Below, one piece after another: positions 38,829-51,009 of a DNA stretch of 64,000 nt. Numbering within the stretch: the stretch's first letter is position 1; every line of letters begins with the position of its first letter. A program made the translations under genes and the position numbers. The stretch is from Aquilaria yunnanensis. Lineage: Eukaryota; Streptophyta; Magnoliopsida; Malvales; Thymelaeaceae. The notes under the pieces are model-generated. The model had not been told where the DNA came from. It searched no databases and saw only the letters and a program-made list of their open reading frames with translations. The stretch spans positions 19,780,501-19,844,500 of the forward strand of contig CM077599.1 of assembly GCA_039654915.1 (NCBI GenBank), in the 5' to 3' direction.

Positions 38829-39462
38829 ATAGTGTTAAATATCGTGGTATACTATTTATTGCGGGTATACGATACAAATATTTTCACGTTTTGTTATTTT
38901 ACAGTGTAATATACCACGGTATTTTATGATATACTACATACCGGTCACTTTTTGTATACATTTTGTCAAAAAATCACAGTATACCGTAAATACCTCATGG
39001 TACATACCACGGTATTTTATTTTTTACAGTTTTTTTTTTCATTTTACATAAAAAATATCATAAATATATAAAATATTAAAATCTAAATAATACACATATC
39101 ATAAAATAAACATTTACTTTTATTTTTTTTGTTACTTTTCTTAATTAATATAATAATTTAACGAATGATAGCAGCTTGAAGGTTCCTATGCGGTTGAACA
39201 ATATCCCCCAATTGGATTTCTGTTACATGCTACCATAACTGAATATCTTCTATCATATATATTTTATTTATATTTGACAAATTATGATAAGAAAAATTAG
39301 AATACATATAAAATGTGTAAAAATAAATTAAACAAATTATGTCATTTTAAAATAATATTCTAACATTTATTTTTTTGTGAAAACCGTAACGATATATGGT
39401 GCGGTATAACTTAAAAATTCAAGGTGCTGTATATCTAACGGTAACAAAATTTAACACCTTGG
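38829..39462. mobile_element. hAT-like MITE, 634 bp, upstream of the DUF593 gene
   Basis: The left end ATAGTGTTAAAT and the complement of the right end, CCAAGGTGTTAAAT, form short inverted ends. Flanking 8-mers TTGTAACC (38821-38828) and TTGTAGCA (39463-39470) match at 6 of 8, as in an aged hAT duplication. Subterminal CGGTAT/ATACCG motifs recur in both orientations near both ends. No coding capacity. Confidence 0.7.
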
Positions 39463-40270
39463 TTGTAGCACTAGAAATTTGTTCCAAAAAAAGAGATTCG
39501 AAAATTCTACCGCGCCCTGTTGTTGAAACTTGAAAACATACATTTCCATTTTTACCACGAGGTCTCAAAAACAGTTGTTTATCGTTAGAGTTTAAAGCAG
39601 TTGGATTCGGGGGGTTGCTTCTTTTTTCTCTTCTTTTCCTTGTTAACGGACACGGTTAAAATCCGACTCTGCTTTGTTAAGAAGCAAAGCAAAAGAGCTG
39701 CCACCCCTGTTGGGTGGTGTTTTTGTTTTCTTCGGCCTTCGCCATGTCGGAATTCCATCATTCCTATTTCGCATCAATGATATCTCCTTCCATTTTCACC
39801 TGAAATTCCCTTTTGTCGGATTCAGGTTCTATTCTAAACGACATTCTTTCAGGTATTACGTTCCCCTTGTTTCTCCAGGTTGTACGTTGTAATTTTCTGG
39901 TATTTCATTCTTGTTTTAGTTGTCTTTCTCGGGAAAATCCGTTCTTTTTTCCTTTCACACTTTTTGTTATTTTCAGATGCAAATGTCATGAATGCCAGGA
40001 ATATAGAAATTGGGAAGTTTTTATCTTCGAGATTCTAATCTAAACCCTTTCAGGTATTTATTAATAGCAATTCAATTTCGTTTCATCAGGTTATTGATTT
40101 CCTTTTCCTGGGAAAATGAAAATGCCTTGATGCTCTGTACATTACTGTTTAATTCATAGTTCCAAATGCAATCACATGACCAATGATAGAAAATGAGAAT
40201 TGGGGTGTTTCCAAGACTTAGTTTTGCTTTCATTTTGCAGAGGTTGTGGTTTTACTTCTACCAGCCCTCC
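39463..40270 (+). promoter_or_regulatory. Promoter and intron-containing 5' leader of the DUF593 gene
   Basis: The acceptor cattttgcag at 40231-40240 lies 30 bp before the start codon, so the leader is spliced. Two possible donors, CAG|GTATT at 39852/39853 and 40053/40054, precede it. The upstream ATGs in this stretch open only short frames. Confidence 0.5.
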
Positions 40271-41814
40271 ATGGCAGAGACCGTCGGACCTGCGGCTGTG
40301 CCAGAAATGGATATTGTGGCTCTGAAAGAGGCCCTCCAGGCGCAGCAGCAGCTTCTTCAGAAGCTCTACGCAGACCTGGACAAGGAAAGAGAGGCTTCAG
40401 CCACCGCAGCCAGTGAGGCTTTGTCTATGATCCTGCGTCTGCAGGGGGAGAAGGCTGCCATGAACATGGAGGCCAGCCAATTCAAGCGGATGGCCGAAGA
40501 AAAGATTGGGCACGCAGAGGAATCCATCGCCACCTTTGAAGAGCTGATATATCAGAAGGAGATGGAGATTTCTTCCCTTGAGTTCCAGATTGAGTCTTAC
40601 AAGTACAAGCTGCTCAGCATGGGGCTCACCGAAGACGAGTTCCCGGAGGACATTTTGTCACCGAGGATTAGCCAGCGGTCCAGGGATGTTGGTGAGTGCT
40701 CCATTGTCTCGAGGCTAATATCCCTGCCTGCACTTGCATTGAAAAACTCCGGTAATACGAAGAGTGTGGTCGAGGATGAGAGGTCTGCTGTCCCTGAGTC
40801 CAAAACCATTGCAAGTATGGGAGATGGAAAAGGAAAACAACTCTACAAGGATAAGAGCATGGATATGGGGAATTCGGGAGGTTCGGTATATGGAGACCTG
40901 AATTCGTACTGGGAGCAGATCCGAGAGTTGGATGAGCGTGTGAAAGAGATATCAAGTTGTACAGAAGCTGGTCTAAGTAAATCCACAAGCTTGGATGTAG
41001 ACTCGAAGCATTTTTCATCAGTTTCACTTCGTAACACCAACTCATCAAATGGCCCAGCAAGCGAAAAAGTAGTCACCGAATTGGGCCAGACGACAGACGT
41101 TACCAAACCTGTTTCACCTTGCTCATGTAATAGTGTACTGGATATATTTGAAGTCCCAGTTCCAGAAGCAAATAAGAATGTAGAGACCTTTCCAACTCCG
41201 GTGAAAGGCAAGGGAAAGATGATGGAAGAAGAAGACGGCGAAGATGATGCTGATGACAGGCTTGAGAAGCCTGATTTGGCCCTCGAAAAAACTTTTGAAA
41301 CATCAACAGAGGAAGAAGCTCAATTGGTGAAAAAGAAACTGCTCCGGTCAAACTACAACAGACCGCAAGGTGACAGGAAAATTGAACAGAACATTGGTGC
41401 AGACCATTCCAAACTGCTGCACAAGCCCAAACGTCAGATGAATATCGATTCAGACCTCGATCTTGTATATACAACTACTGAGGTTGCCGAATGCCGAGTT
41501 GAATTGCAGCAGCTAAGTGAGAGAATCATGCAGCTTGAGGGTGCAAGGATAAGTACAAGACATGAAATTGAAGAGGTAAAGGAAGAGGAAAGAAGTATCC
41601 TGAAGGAGATAAGAGAACATCTTCAGTTAATTCAGACTGAGGTTAGAAACTTGAAACTCAAGAAACCCCCCACATCAGATGATTTTTCCCTACTTCCTCT
41701 GACAGAGGTAACTCTTGTTCCCTTTGCTCTTCTTGCTTGCATCATACCTTCAAGTTTGAAGCTTGACTTGTATCTCATTCATCTGGACAGGGAATGCTAT
41801 ACTTTTGGTTGTAA
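40271..41814 (+). CDS. GTD-binding (DUF593) coiled-coil protein, myosin-binding-like
   Basis: Two coding exons, 40271-41707 and 41791-41814, give 486 aa. The GTD-binding/DUF593 domain covers about residues 12-110: LQKLYADLDKEREASATAAS, EALSMILRLQGEKAAM, MEASQFKRMAEEKIGHAE and EELIYQKEMEISSLEFQIES. It is predicted as one long coiled coil. An acidic, low-complexity middle (MMEEEDGEDDADD) and a second coiled coil (about 420-470) follow, then the family-typical end EGMLYFWL formed by splicing. DUF593 domains bind the globular tail of myosin XI. Longer MyoB members have an N-terminal membrane helix, which is absent here, as in Arabidopsis At4g30830 and At2g24140. The start at MAETVG is chosen because the in-frame codons upstream cross the splice acceptor at 40240. 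Confidence 0.9.
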
Positions 41815-44100
41815 TGCAAGTAAGTTGGGAACCAACTCAGAGCAGAATCAGTAATCTCAGAGAGTCAACTAGGCTCTGCAGAAAGTTTTCATCTAAGTCT
41901 TCAATTTTCTGATTTTGCGGCGTAAGCCAAATTAACTGATTGGATGATTCTTTTTCCCGATTGGTGTATTAATTCTTTTTTTCCGACTTTGTACATCAAT
42001 GGAACATGGTTCAGAAATCTCTATATCGTTTATGCAATAGAGCATGACCTTTGAAAGATTGGTTAGATCTAGGTGACATAATCATTCTATTTTAAGTTAT
42101 CACTCTCGCTCTCGCATTCCGACTTCCACTCTAACCTGCAGGTCCTGTCCTCATTTTATAATTATTTTATTTACTTGAATTTATGGTACTTTCCCACTTT
42201 GGGGCCCTCTGTGTCACTTAGGGTCAGGCAACTAATATGGTGCCTCTCCTTTCTGGAACTAAAGATTTTTCTTGGTAGTACAATTCTTTGTTTGGTTTGT
42301 CTATGTATTACTTTCATATGCTCATATTCTAGTTTTTCTTTGGACCCTAATTAGGTGATGAGGTGATGGACTGACTGACGGATACATCTGTGCGTCTTTT
42401 ATTGTAGGCCCCACAATGACAGACACACAAGATGCATCATTCAGTCCAGATGTGTCTTTCAATCTATCACTCTGGCATTTTCCTTTTTCTTTTAATTGTA
42501 TATTCCCTCAATTCCAATTTAGCTAAAGTGGACACAAAAAAAATTAAGGTGTAAATTCTTTTGCATTTGTTTCAATTTTTGACCCATAAAATGTCAGTTA
42601 CCAAACTATTACTTTTCAGATTTAGTAAGTTAACTAAAAATTATATCAAAGTTTATAACTTTACAACTTTTTTAAAAATATGAGGATTGAAATGAAAATT
42701 TAAGAAAAAAGATAGAGACCATATTACAATTTCTTAAAAAATTAGTAACAAGGTCGTAATTTCAAAGTGAATGATGGAATGATGATGATTTGGTAATTAA
42801 ATTTACTACAAAAAAATTACTATATATAGAAATGTTAAAATGATTTTGGACCAATCCAAACTAACTAATGTTACAATAAATATGAGAAGTAAAGAATATC
42901 TTTAGTAAAAGAGTTAACAATCTACTCATGCTATAGTTATCCGTTACTCCTGGGGGAGTCCCTTTTGCTATACCTCTGCTAGTGAAAAGTTGGAGCTAAT
43001 AGTGGCCCGTGGCTAAAGTTGAACGTGTGGCTGGAAGCTATAAAAAGCTTGTTCATCTAAATTTTGGAGCTCAATTTTAGAGCAAAATATAATTTAGTTT
43101 TGAATAAGATTCTTAGCTGAGTTCAATCATTTCTATGCTATTCCTTCTTCATCTTCCTACTTCTATCCATAATAGTTCTATTTTACGTGCTTTACCCCTT
43201 GTACTTTTGATACATTTCTTTAGGAAATAATTGAATTAGGATTCAAAGATTATTATTTCTCAAATCATTGCATCTTTAGAACCATTATCTTCTTCAATAT
43301 AATATAAAGACTCATTTACTGATGGAAACCCCTACCATCGTTCATAGCACCTGGATAGTGAAAGGCCTTTTTCCAGGTAAAAAGATGCAGATGATCAGAT
43401 AATCTATGATTAAGAAAAAAGAAAAGAGAAGAAGAAATCCAGGTTGATCTAGTGGATTCAGAAACAAATATCACTTATTAATATTTTAAAATTGGGGTTT
43501 CTAACCTTTGCTTGGGACAGCTAGACCTACTGCCACAAGCAGTAATCTAGTCATTTGGTCTAAGCAATAAAATGGATTGCGTCAAGAGCATGGACAGTGG
43601 TTATTGTTTGGGGTGGTGCTTCTTTTAGAGGATATTGGACATTAGTGGTAGGTCTTAAGTAGACATCAGTTAAATGCAGTGAGAACATTTCCACATTTCT
43701 TATAGCACACCAGGCTTATTATTCTATGCAGAAACTAGTTTGATTGGCCCATACTACACAATAGTGCTCATATCTACTAGTTGTCAACCAGTAAGTTTAA
43801 AAAAAGGATTCTTTGATTGTGACAGAATCCTTTTTGTTGGATTGGAAGGCCCCATATGGCAACAAGCTCTGGGGTTAGATTCTTGGGCCAGAAGCTATCA
43901 ATCACCGGTAGCACTGAGCTTCAGCGATTTTGGAGATGTTTCGAGTGTTGGTATATCATCTGGTTTTTCGACACTAAGCGTACACATTGTTAACGAACAA
44001 TGAATTTTGGAACATAATTGTTGCCTCTGAAGCAACTCATTCTTACTACAATCTGCAATAAATTGTTAGAAATGCTAAAAAGAAACAAGGGTTTGTGTGA
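41815..44100. other. Intergenic region between the convergent DUF593 and LRR kinase genes
   Basis: It holds the 3' UTRs of both genes at the ends. No gene, repeat array or clear transposon termini were found. Confidence 0.5.
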
Positions 44101-47100
44101 TCAAACTGCGCCGGCTTTAGTTGGCAATTGTTCGAATAAGATTGAAGGAGGATTAGAGACAAATTGCTTGAGCTCCCCTAGTTCATGGGCAACATCCAGC
44201 ATAGTTGGCCTTGTTTTGGGACTGTATTGTGTGCACAGAAGGCCCAGCTCAACGAGTTCCAAGATAGTATCATGCCATGTCTTGTCGTAGTAGGCTAGCA
44301 TGGCAGCAGTAGTGTACCTTTGCAATGTTTGCTCCACTATTGGCTTCAGTCGGTGGGGAAAGTGACTCTTAACCCATTCGGGCAAGCTCGAGCCCTCATC
44401 GAAAAGAACATCAGTAGGCCGCCTTCCTGACACAATTTCTAGCAGCAACACCCCAAAGCTGTAAACATCTCCTTCTGTTGATGCCCGTTTTCCCGTTCCA
44501 TATTCTGTACTTCATCAAGAACAAGGACACAGGAATAGTTAGTCAATAGAATCCAATCAAATGGCAAATGAAGCTAGAATTTGTCAGAAAATAGTTACCG
44601 GGTGCTATGTAGCCTACGGATCCACAGAGCAAGCCATCTGTCGAGCTAAAGGAAACCGAATCATTTGCAGAAGTGCTTTCTTCCTGGTCATATTTTACCA
44701 ACCTTGCTATTCCGAAATCAGCCACCAAGGCGGTCATGTCATGATCCAGAAGAATATTGCTCGGCTTCAGGTCACAGTGCACAACTTTTACAGGGGAGTG
44801 ATGGTGCAAATAGGCCATCCCTTCAGCTACATCACTGCAGATGCTCACCAGCTGAATCAAGTCCAAGCCAGGGCTTGAACAATCAGCAGGATACATGTGC
44901 CTCTCTAGGCTTCCATTCGGCATTAGGGGAAGAACAAGAGCCTTGAAGTCTGGCTGGCTACAAACAGTAATGATCCTAATCAAATTTCTGTGTCTCGTTC
45001 TCCTGAGGACTTGACATTCCCTTTTGAAGCTGCGTGATAACTTCCCGGCTGTCTTTGGATCTAAAACCTTCACGGCAATTCTCGTGTTATCAGGAAGCAT
45101 TCCCCTGTATACGTGGCCAAAGCTGCCTGAACCAATCAAACTCGATGAACTGAAACCTCCTGTAGCTTCACTGAGTTGTCTGTATGATATTGCAGGATAC
45201 TTGACCTCATTCTTCTCATTCTCCTCTTCTTCCTCCTCCTCTTCTCCTTCAAAATCTGCTCCGTTGAATATTGCTCGCTTGCTTCTTAACTTTGATCTAA
45301 GCACAAGTGGGTGCATGAAAACAAAGAACAAAGAAGCAGCAAACACTGACAGGACAATTGCCAGTATAACTGAACGATAAGATCGTGTTTTTTGGCAGCT
45401 TGGCATGCCTTCTACTGAACCACAGAGGCCTTTATTTCCCAGAAAAGAGTTGATTGTTAGCAACGAAAATGATCCCTTATTCGAGACATTCCCTGAGAAG
45501 CTGTTAAAAGAGAAGTTCATTTCTTTAAGGGTTGGTGATGCCTGAAAAGTTTCTGGTATCTCTCCGCTCAAATTGTTTGAAGCTACATTCAGCTGTTTAA
45601 GATAAGGCAACTGACCTATTGAAGCTGGAAGCTGTCCTTGTAAGAAATTCCCCGAAAGATTAAGGTGCTCTAGAGCAATGCAGCTGCCAAGCTGCGGAGG
45701 AATCATACCTGAGAGATTGTTGGAGGAGAGATCTATTGCAAGCACCATGTCCATTTTACTAAGCTCTAATGGTAGAGGGCCGTGCAAATGATTGTTGGAC
45801 AGATTTAGGTACAACTTCAAGCTGCTCAATCCGGCCACCTCAACAGGAATTACACCTGCAATTTGATTGCAGGAGAGGTCTAAGATCTCTAAATTGACAC
45901 ATTCTCCTAGAGTTGGGGGCATTGTTCCTGACAGCTGATTCTCATGCAAAAGGAGCCTTCTTAACTGAGAGAGGTTGGCAAAAGTGTCAGGAATGGAACC
46001 CGAAAGCTTGTTCTTGGACACGTCTAGAAGACCTAAATGTGGAAGGTTCCCTAATGCTGCTGGGATTTCACCTGAAAGCGAATTATCTGACAGGAAGACT
46101 CTCTCAAGTCTCTCCATCCTGCAAAGCTCAGACGGAATGGTGCTGTTCAGAAAGTTGCTAGACAAGTTAAGGAGGGTGAGGTTAACAAGTCTGGAAATTT
46201 GAGGAGGAATTGGGCCGTACAAAAGATTGTCATCAAGATGTAGCTCTACAAAGTTCTTAGACAGATCGCCAATAATAGAAGGGATCTGTCCACCGAGATT
46301 ATTACCGGCTAACTCTAGTTCTTGGAAGTTAGAAGAATTGAGCAAAGAAGCAAAAAAAGGTGCAAGGTTAGTGTTGGAGTCATGGCTGACAAAGTTATTA
46401 TATGACAGGTAAAGAAACTGCAGCAGAGGCATTTTGCTGATGACACCGGAAGGCAAATCGCCGGTTAACATATTTGATTCCAAGTCAAGCCATTTGAGGT
46501 TTGAAGAATTCGAAAGAGAAAACGGGACCAGCCCAGTTAGCTCATTGGACCAGAGCAACAGAAACCTCAATTGAGCTAAATGGCAGTCCTCCCTTGCCGG
46601 GATTTTCCCGGTGAGGGTATTGTTTGAAAGGTCTACGTATTCGAGAGAAGACGAGCCATTGCAGAACAGCGGAAAGGGGATCTCCCCACTCAGTCTGTTG
46701 CTTCCCAGATCAAGGTAAACCAATGACCGAAGAAACCCGAACTGTGCAGGAATTTTCCCGCGCAGCAGGTTCCATGAAAGGCTCAATTGTCTGAGGGGGA
46801 CTAGAGAGCCCAGCTCTGCTGGAATCTCACCTTCGAACATGTTCCTCGACAAATCCAGAATCTGCAAAGAAGAAAGATTGGCCAGAGATGCAGATATGGT
46901 CCCTCTCAGAGATCTCCCACTGAGATCGAGAAGGACAACTCGGTTTCCCTCTTCGTTGCATTTGATTCCCGTCCAGTTACAGAAGCCGAAATCTTTCGGG
47001 CTCCACTTGTCAAGAACACCAAGAGGGTCCAAAACAATTCCGGACTTAAACGAAAGCAAGGCGACTCCATCGCCTCCGCTTTTCTCCTCTCCGGCAGCCG

Positions 47101-47158
47101 CGAACAGAATGCTTATCAAGAACAGAAAGCTGAATTTGGAAATTTTACAAAAACCCAT
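44101..47158 (-). CDS. LRR receptor-like kinase, subfamily XII-like, non-RD (At2g24130 type)
   Basis: Two exons on minus, 47158-44599 and 44504-44101, give 987 aa. Order: signal peptide (about 1-24), LRRNT with a WSP..FGFCNWTGIKC cap, about 20 LRRs (LxxLxLSxNxLxGxIP), transmembrane helix near 593-618, an acidic juxtamembrane Glu run, then the kinase. Kinase landmarks: GSGSFGHVYRG loop, IAVKVL lysine, VVHCDLKPSNILLD and ADFGIARL. The catalytic loop reads HCD instead of HRD, a non-RD kinase as in FLS2, EFR and XA21. Arg replaces Lys nowhere else critical, so it should be active. The split is inside IAP(E)YGTGKRAST in the activation segment, the usual intron site. The upstream in-frame ATG at 47344 would place 62 extra residues before the signal peptide and is rejected. 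The ligand is unknown; the close relative is At2g24130. Confidence 0.93.
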
Positions 47159-47814
47159 CTCTGCTGTGAAGAATGGGGGCAAAGGCAGCTGGTAATCCTT
47201 TACTTCCACTATTGCAAACTCGGAAGAGCATAAAATGCCATGGGAACTGGGCAGAGCAGGGAAAGCGAAAAATATTTTGAATTTGTTTTCAAGAGCTGCG
47301 CCTAACTGCCATTTGAATGGTGGGAACGACCGTTTAAGGCGCAAGTGAAGTTCGAATGCAATGCTCCCCCAATGGGAGCATGACAGGCATCACATAACGG
47401 GGGAGTGGCCGGTGGTGGTGTACATGTCAGCAATCGGCCTACCATATTTTCTCACTCTTGGTTGCTTGCTTCTGTGATGGGGAGGAATTAGTGGATGATG
47501 CGTTGTTAAGGAAGATAATGTAGGTTAATCTTCTTGCTTACTATGGGTGACGTGGTTGTTTTGAGTTTTCGTACAAGCCTAGACTCTGGTTTTCCATCTT
47601 GTAGGTAGGCCGATACATATGTCCGTTTGTGTGCCACTTGTTTCTGTACTGAGAAATGGTAGATGAAGATTAATCTCTTAAAGGTATGAGTAGGCACCAA
47701 ATCAGGAGGGAACTCTTCCAAATTATATTTTTTTCCTCTTACATACATAATGTCATAGATAGATTGACTGAATCTAAAATCTGTCATATAATGTATAAGT
47801 AGCATTGAAGTGAA
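47159..47814. other. Upstream region of the LRR kinase gene
   Basis: The promoter/leader of the minus-strand kinase should lie here. No other gene is supported. Confidence 0.45.
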
Positions 47815-48369
47815 TGACGCATCAAAAGAGTGTACTCATTGCTCGAAACTTGTGAGTACAGGCTTGTTTGATGAAAATTGATAATTTTTTTTTAGTGAGT
47901 CTAATAAGTGTTGATACTTCATCTCATCCTCTTGGAGCCATTGTGCAAAACTATTGTACATTTATGCTTAAGCTGCAAATTGATCACATTAATTATGTGC
48001 TCAGTCAAGGGAATCGTTGCACAGATTTTTTGTCTTCATTGGGCCTTGTGATAGAAGCTGTGTCAATTTTTTATATGATTCACCTTGAGGATTAGGATAG
48101 CACTTGGAAGCTGATGCTCTAGGAGTGGCTTTCATGTGCCACTAATTTCTTTGCTTGGCATTTTATTTCTCTTTCACCATCTATGTACAAAAAATAATAA
48201 TAATAATTCATTAGGGAAGTTTTGAGTGAATGATTAAAATTAAGCAAAGTGTATCAATTAGATGAGTCTGGAAATCCACTTTTCTTTAGAAAACAAGTAA
48301 AATTCACTTGTACAAATCATTTGTATTGTTTTTCTTTACTAATTCAAATGTGTATTACATGTAAGTAGG
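47815..48369 (+). mobile_element. LINE 3'-end remnant, copy A of a tandem pair
   Basis: The plus strand retains VSLISVDTSSHPLGAIVQ and, in a shifted frame, NRCTDFLSSLGL. These are parts of the RNase H (RVT_3) end of a plant LINE, followed by a degraded LCTKK-like tail and AT-rich 3' sequence. It aligns with copy B along its length with scattered substitutions and small indels. Neither copy has an intact frame. Confidence 0.65.
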
Positions 48370-48384
48370 AAAAGGAGTACAGGC

Positions 48385-48942
48385 TTGAAGTGAATAGGGC
48401 TTATAGAGTGGTTTGTTCTTTGCTTGAAACCTAGGAGACTTGTTTGATGGAAGCTGATAATTTTTCTTTAGTAAGCCTAATAAGTGTTGATACTTCATCG
48501 CATCCTTTTGGGGCCATTGTGCAAGAGTATTGTGTATTGATACTTGAGCTGCAGGTTGATCATATTGATCATATGCTCCGTCAAAAGAATCGTTGTGCGT
48601 ATTTTTTTTTGCTTCATTGGGGCTTGAGATGAAAGCTGATATCAATCTTTTTACAAGATCCGCCTCCAGAATTGGAAACAATACTTGGAGGCTGATGCTC
48701 TTGGGTGGCTTCCTTGCCGCACTAATTTATTTGTTTGGTTTTCTGTTTTGTTTCTCTTTCATCATCTATGTACCATAAAAAAATCATTAGGGAAGTTTGA
48801 GTGAATGATTTAAAATAAGTAAAGTGCATCTATTAGATGAATCTGGAAATCCACTTTTCTTTAGAAAACAAGTAAAATTCACTTGTACAATTCATTTGTA
48901 TTGTTTTTCATTACTAGTTCGAACGTGCATTACGTAAGTAGG
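48385..48942 (+). mobile_element. LINE 3'-end remnant, copy B of a tandem pair
   Basis: Same content as copy A, offset by 570 bp in the same orientation: VSLISVDTSSHPFGAIVQ, then DHIDHMLRQKNRCAYF and a frameshifted LGLEMKADINLFT. Both copies end at TAAGTAGGAAAAGG, indicating a tandem duplication of one fragment rather than two independent insertions. Confidence 0.65.
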
Positions 48943-50201
48943 AAAAGGAAGGTAATCATATAAAAGAAGTAATAAGATAAATGGAGTGGTTGTAATCTTC
49001 CAACTTAGTACACCTTTTCATCGCAGATCAAAATCAAACTCCTCGAAATAAGGTAGATTTGCATATCCATGGACCATACACACGAACCGGGCATGCAATT
49101 CCAAATTCGCGGTCATCTCTCAAGTGAAGCGTATGGTTTCTGTGGGAAATTCAACGGCTATGTTGACTAAAAAGCAGAAGTTCAGTGACCATTCAGATCT
49201 TTGCCCATCATTGTACGGTAAATGACTAAATTCTTTACACGGCAAAGTGAAAGGCTCAGCAGGGAAGGGCATCCCGGATCTACCTGAGAGTCCAAATCCA
49301 GCGACGCAAAATGGAGTGAGAAATTCAAATTCTCGAAACAAACATATCACAGTAACAAATTTCATAAACAAAAGTTCAGGAATACACAGAAAAGTATAAT
49401 ATTGCAACTTCAAGGATTATGATACAATACCGTGTATACAACTAGGAGTTTCTCAACTCCATCCAGCAAAAGCACTGTTGTGGGGGTAGGCTCAGGTTCT
49501 CAATGAACTGCCAGCATAAGTTCCAGGCCTCCAGCTATACCGCTTCTCTTCAAGGCTTGGTTTCTCCTTTTCATGTCATTCCCAAGTTGACAGCAGCTTA
49601 TGTCGAGCAATTGTAGATAGAAACTTCTGTTCGATAATTTCGGAACCAGAGGATGCATCTAGATGAATATTTTAATCCAGATGACAGGTTAGAGAATAAG
49701 TATGCTCACCAAGCCATTAGCTCAAGCAATCAACACTGATACATCTTGTACGATATATCCAACATCCGGCACAGGATATCCTCCAAAGTGTTTATAGACC
49801 CGCTCAAGTTGAGATCAACATTCCATAATTTCACAACTTCAATAATAAATCTTCACAACCATCAATATGATGTTCCACTTCCACCTGAACCATAATTCTG
49901 AAATATGATATGTAAATATCAATCATCGTGCACGATATACAGTGGTTTCTCATTATAGGCAGAGAAACAAGGAAGAAATATAAAAAGTATCTGGAGAGGA
50001 AAGAGTAACTTGTTTTGAGGCCCTACCTTTTATTATACATCTTTCCATTAAGCAGCTTGACTCGTTGAACCACGGATCTTTCATTCCGTCGCTTTTTTCC
50101 TCCAGAGGTCCTCTACCAAAACGAGCCTCTGCCTCATGCTACAGGGACAAGAATACAGGTTAAAGGAAGCATAAGCTATACAACCAAACTAAAAACTTAC
50201 A
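48943..50201. other. 3' flank of the BFA2-like gene with weak exon-like pieces
   Basis: On minus, 50138-50027 is open after a good acceptor (tgtccctgtag) and ends at a GTAGGG donor. A second acceptor (atatttcag) at 49907-49899 could follow. Joined, they give a short peptide ending soon after. This could be a spliced 3' UTR of the PPR gene, a relic exon, or chance. The 97-codon frame at 49120-49413 has no recognised family. Confidence 0.25.
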
Positions 50202-50506
50202 CTAGTTCGTTTTGACTTAAGTCAATTATCTACAAAATGATTTATTTTTATTTTTACATATTTTTTATCCGAAATTAATTTCAATTAAAAGCCAACATTA
50301 TATAGCTATAATAATCCATTGAAAATACAATTTTTATAAACTTGTCTAGTTTAAAGCCTTAAAAAAAATATTCATAAAAATTTAACAACATTATAAAAAT
50401 GTACTTTCAAATGAATTTTTGCATTCATATAATATTAACTTTCAAATGAAATTAATTTAAAAAATATATATAAAAATAAAAATAAGTTAGTTCAGTTATT
50501 TGAAAT
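50202..50506. mobile_element. Palindromic MITE, copy 2 (right end degraded)
   Basis: It begins CTAGTTCGTTTTGACTTAAG and carries the family core ATCCGAAATTAATTTCAATT, CAACATTATATAGCTATAAT, ATCCATTGAAAATACAAT and their inverted counterparts on the other half. The right terminus is worn. Confidence 0.7.
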
Positions 50507-50664
50507 CAAGAAACAGGAAAGAAAGTAGCAAATAAACTCTTCCTATGTATGTGAAGTTTGAGCCCTCAAAGCTGGAGACTTGAATGAAATCAGGAAACAA
50601 GAAGAAAGTAGCAGACAATGAACTGCAAGTGCTTCTCGAAGTCCGCCTTTTCATTAATGACGAG

Positions 50665-51003
50665 CCAATTCATTTTAACTTAAGTTAACTGACTTATTAT
50701 TACTTTTACATCTTCTTTTGCTTGAAACTAATTTCATTTGAAAGTCAATATTATATAGATACAATAATCCATTTAAAAGTAAATTTTTACAATATTCTTA
50801 CATTTTTATGAATTTTTCTTTTTTAATGCCTTACATTAGAAAAATTCATAAAAATTTAGTAAGATTACAAAAAAATATATTTTCAATGGATTATTGTAAC
50901 TACATGATATTGGTTTTTAATTTAAATTAGTTCTGGATAAAAAAGATGTAAGAATAAAAATAAGTCATTTTGAAATTAATTGACTTAAGTTAAAATGAAT
51001 TGG
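50665..51003. mobile_element. Palindromic MITE, copy 3 (best preserved)
   Basis: The left end CCAATTCATTTTAACTTAAG is the exact complement of the right end CTTAAGTTAAAATGAATTGG. The two halves stay complementary, with mismatches, to the centre. No coding capacity. Length 339 bp. Confidence 0.85.
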
Positions 51004-51009
51004 GTTATA

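Noticed and set aside
40193..40270. N-terminal extension of the DUF593 protein
   Set aside because: The extension crosses a strong splice acceptor at 40240, so its first part is intron.
41100..41474. Minus-strand frames opposite the DUF593 gene
   Set aside because: Antisense shadows of a well supported coding exon.
47159..47344. N-terminal extension of the LRR kinase
   Set aside because: The extra 62 residues would precede a good signal peptide; the ATG at 47158 fits the family.
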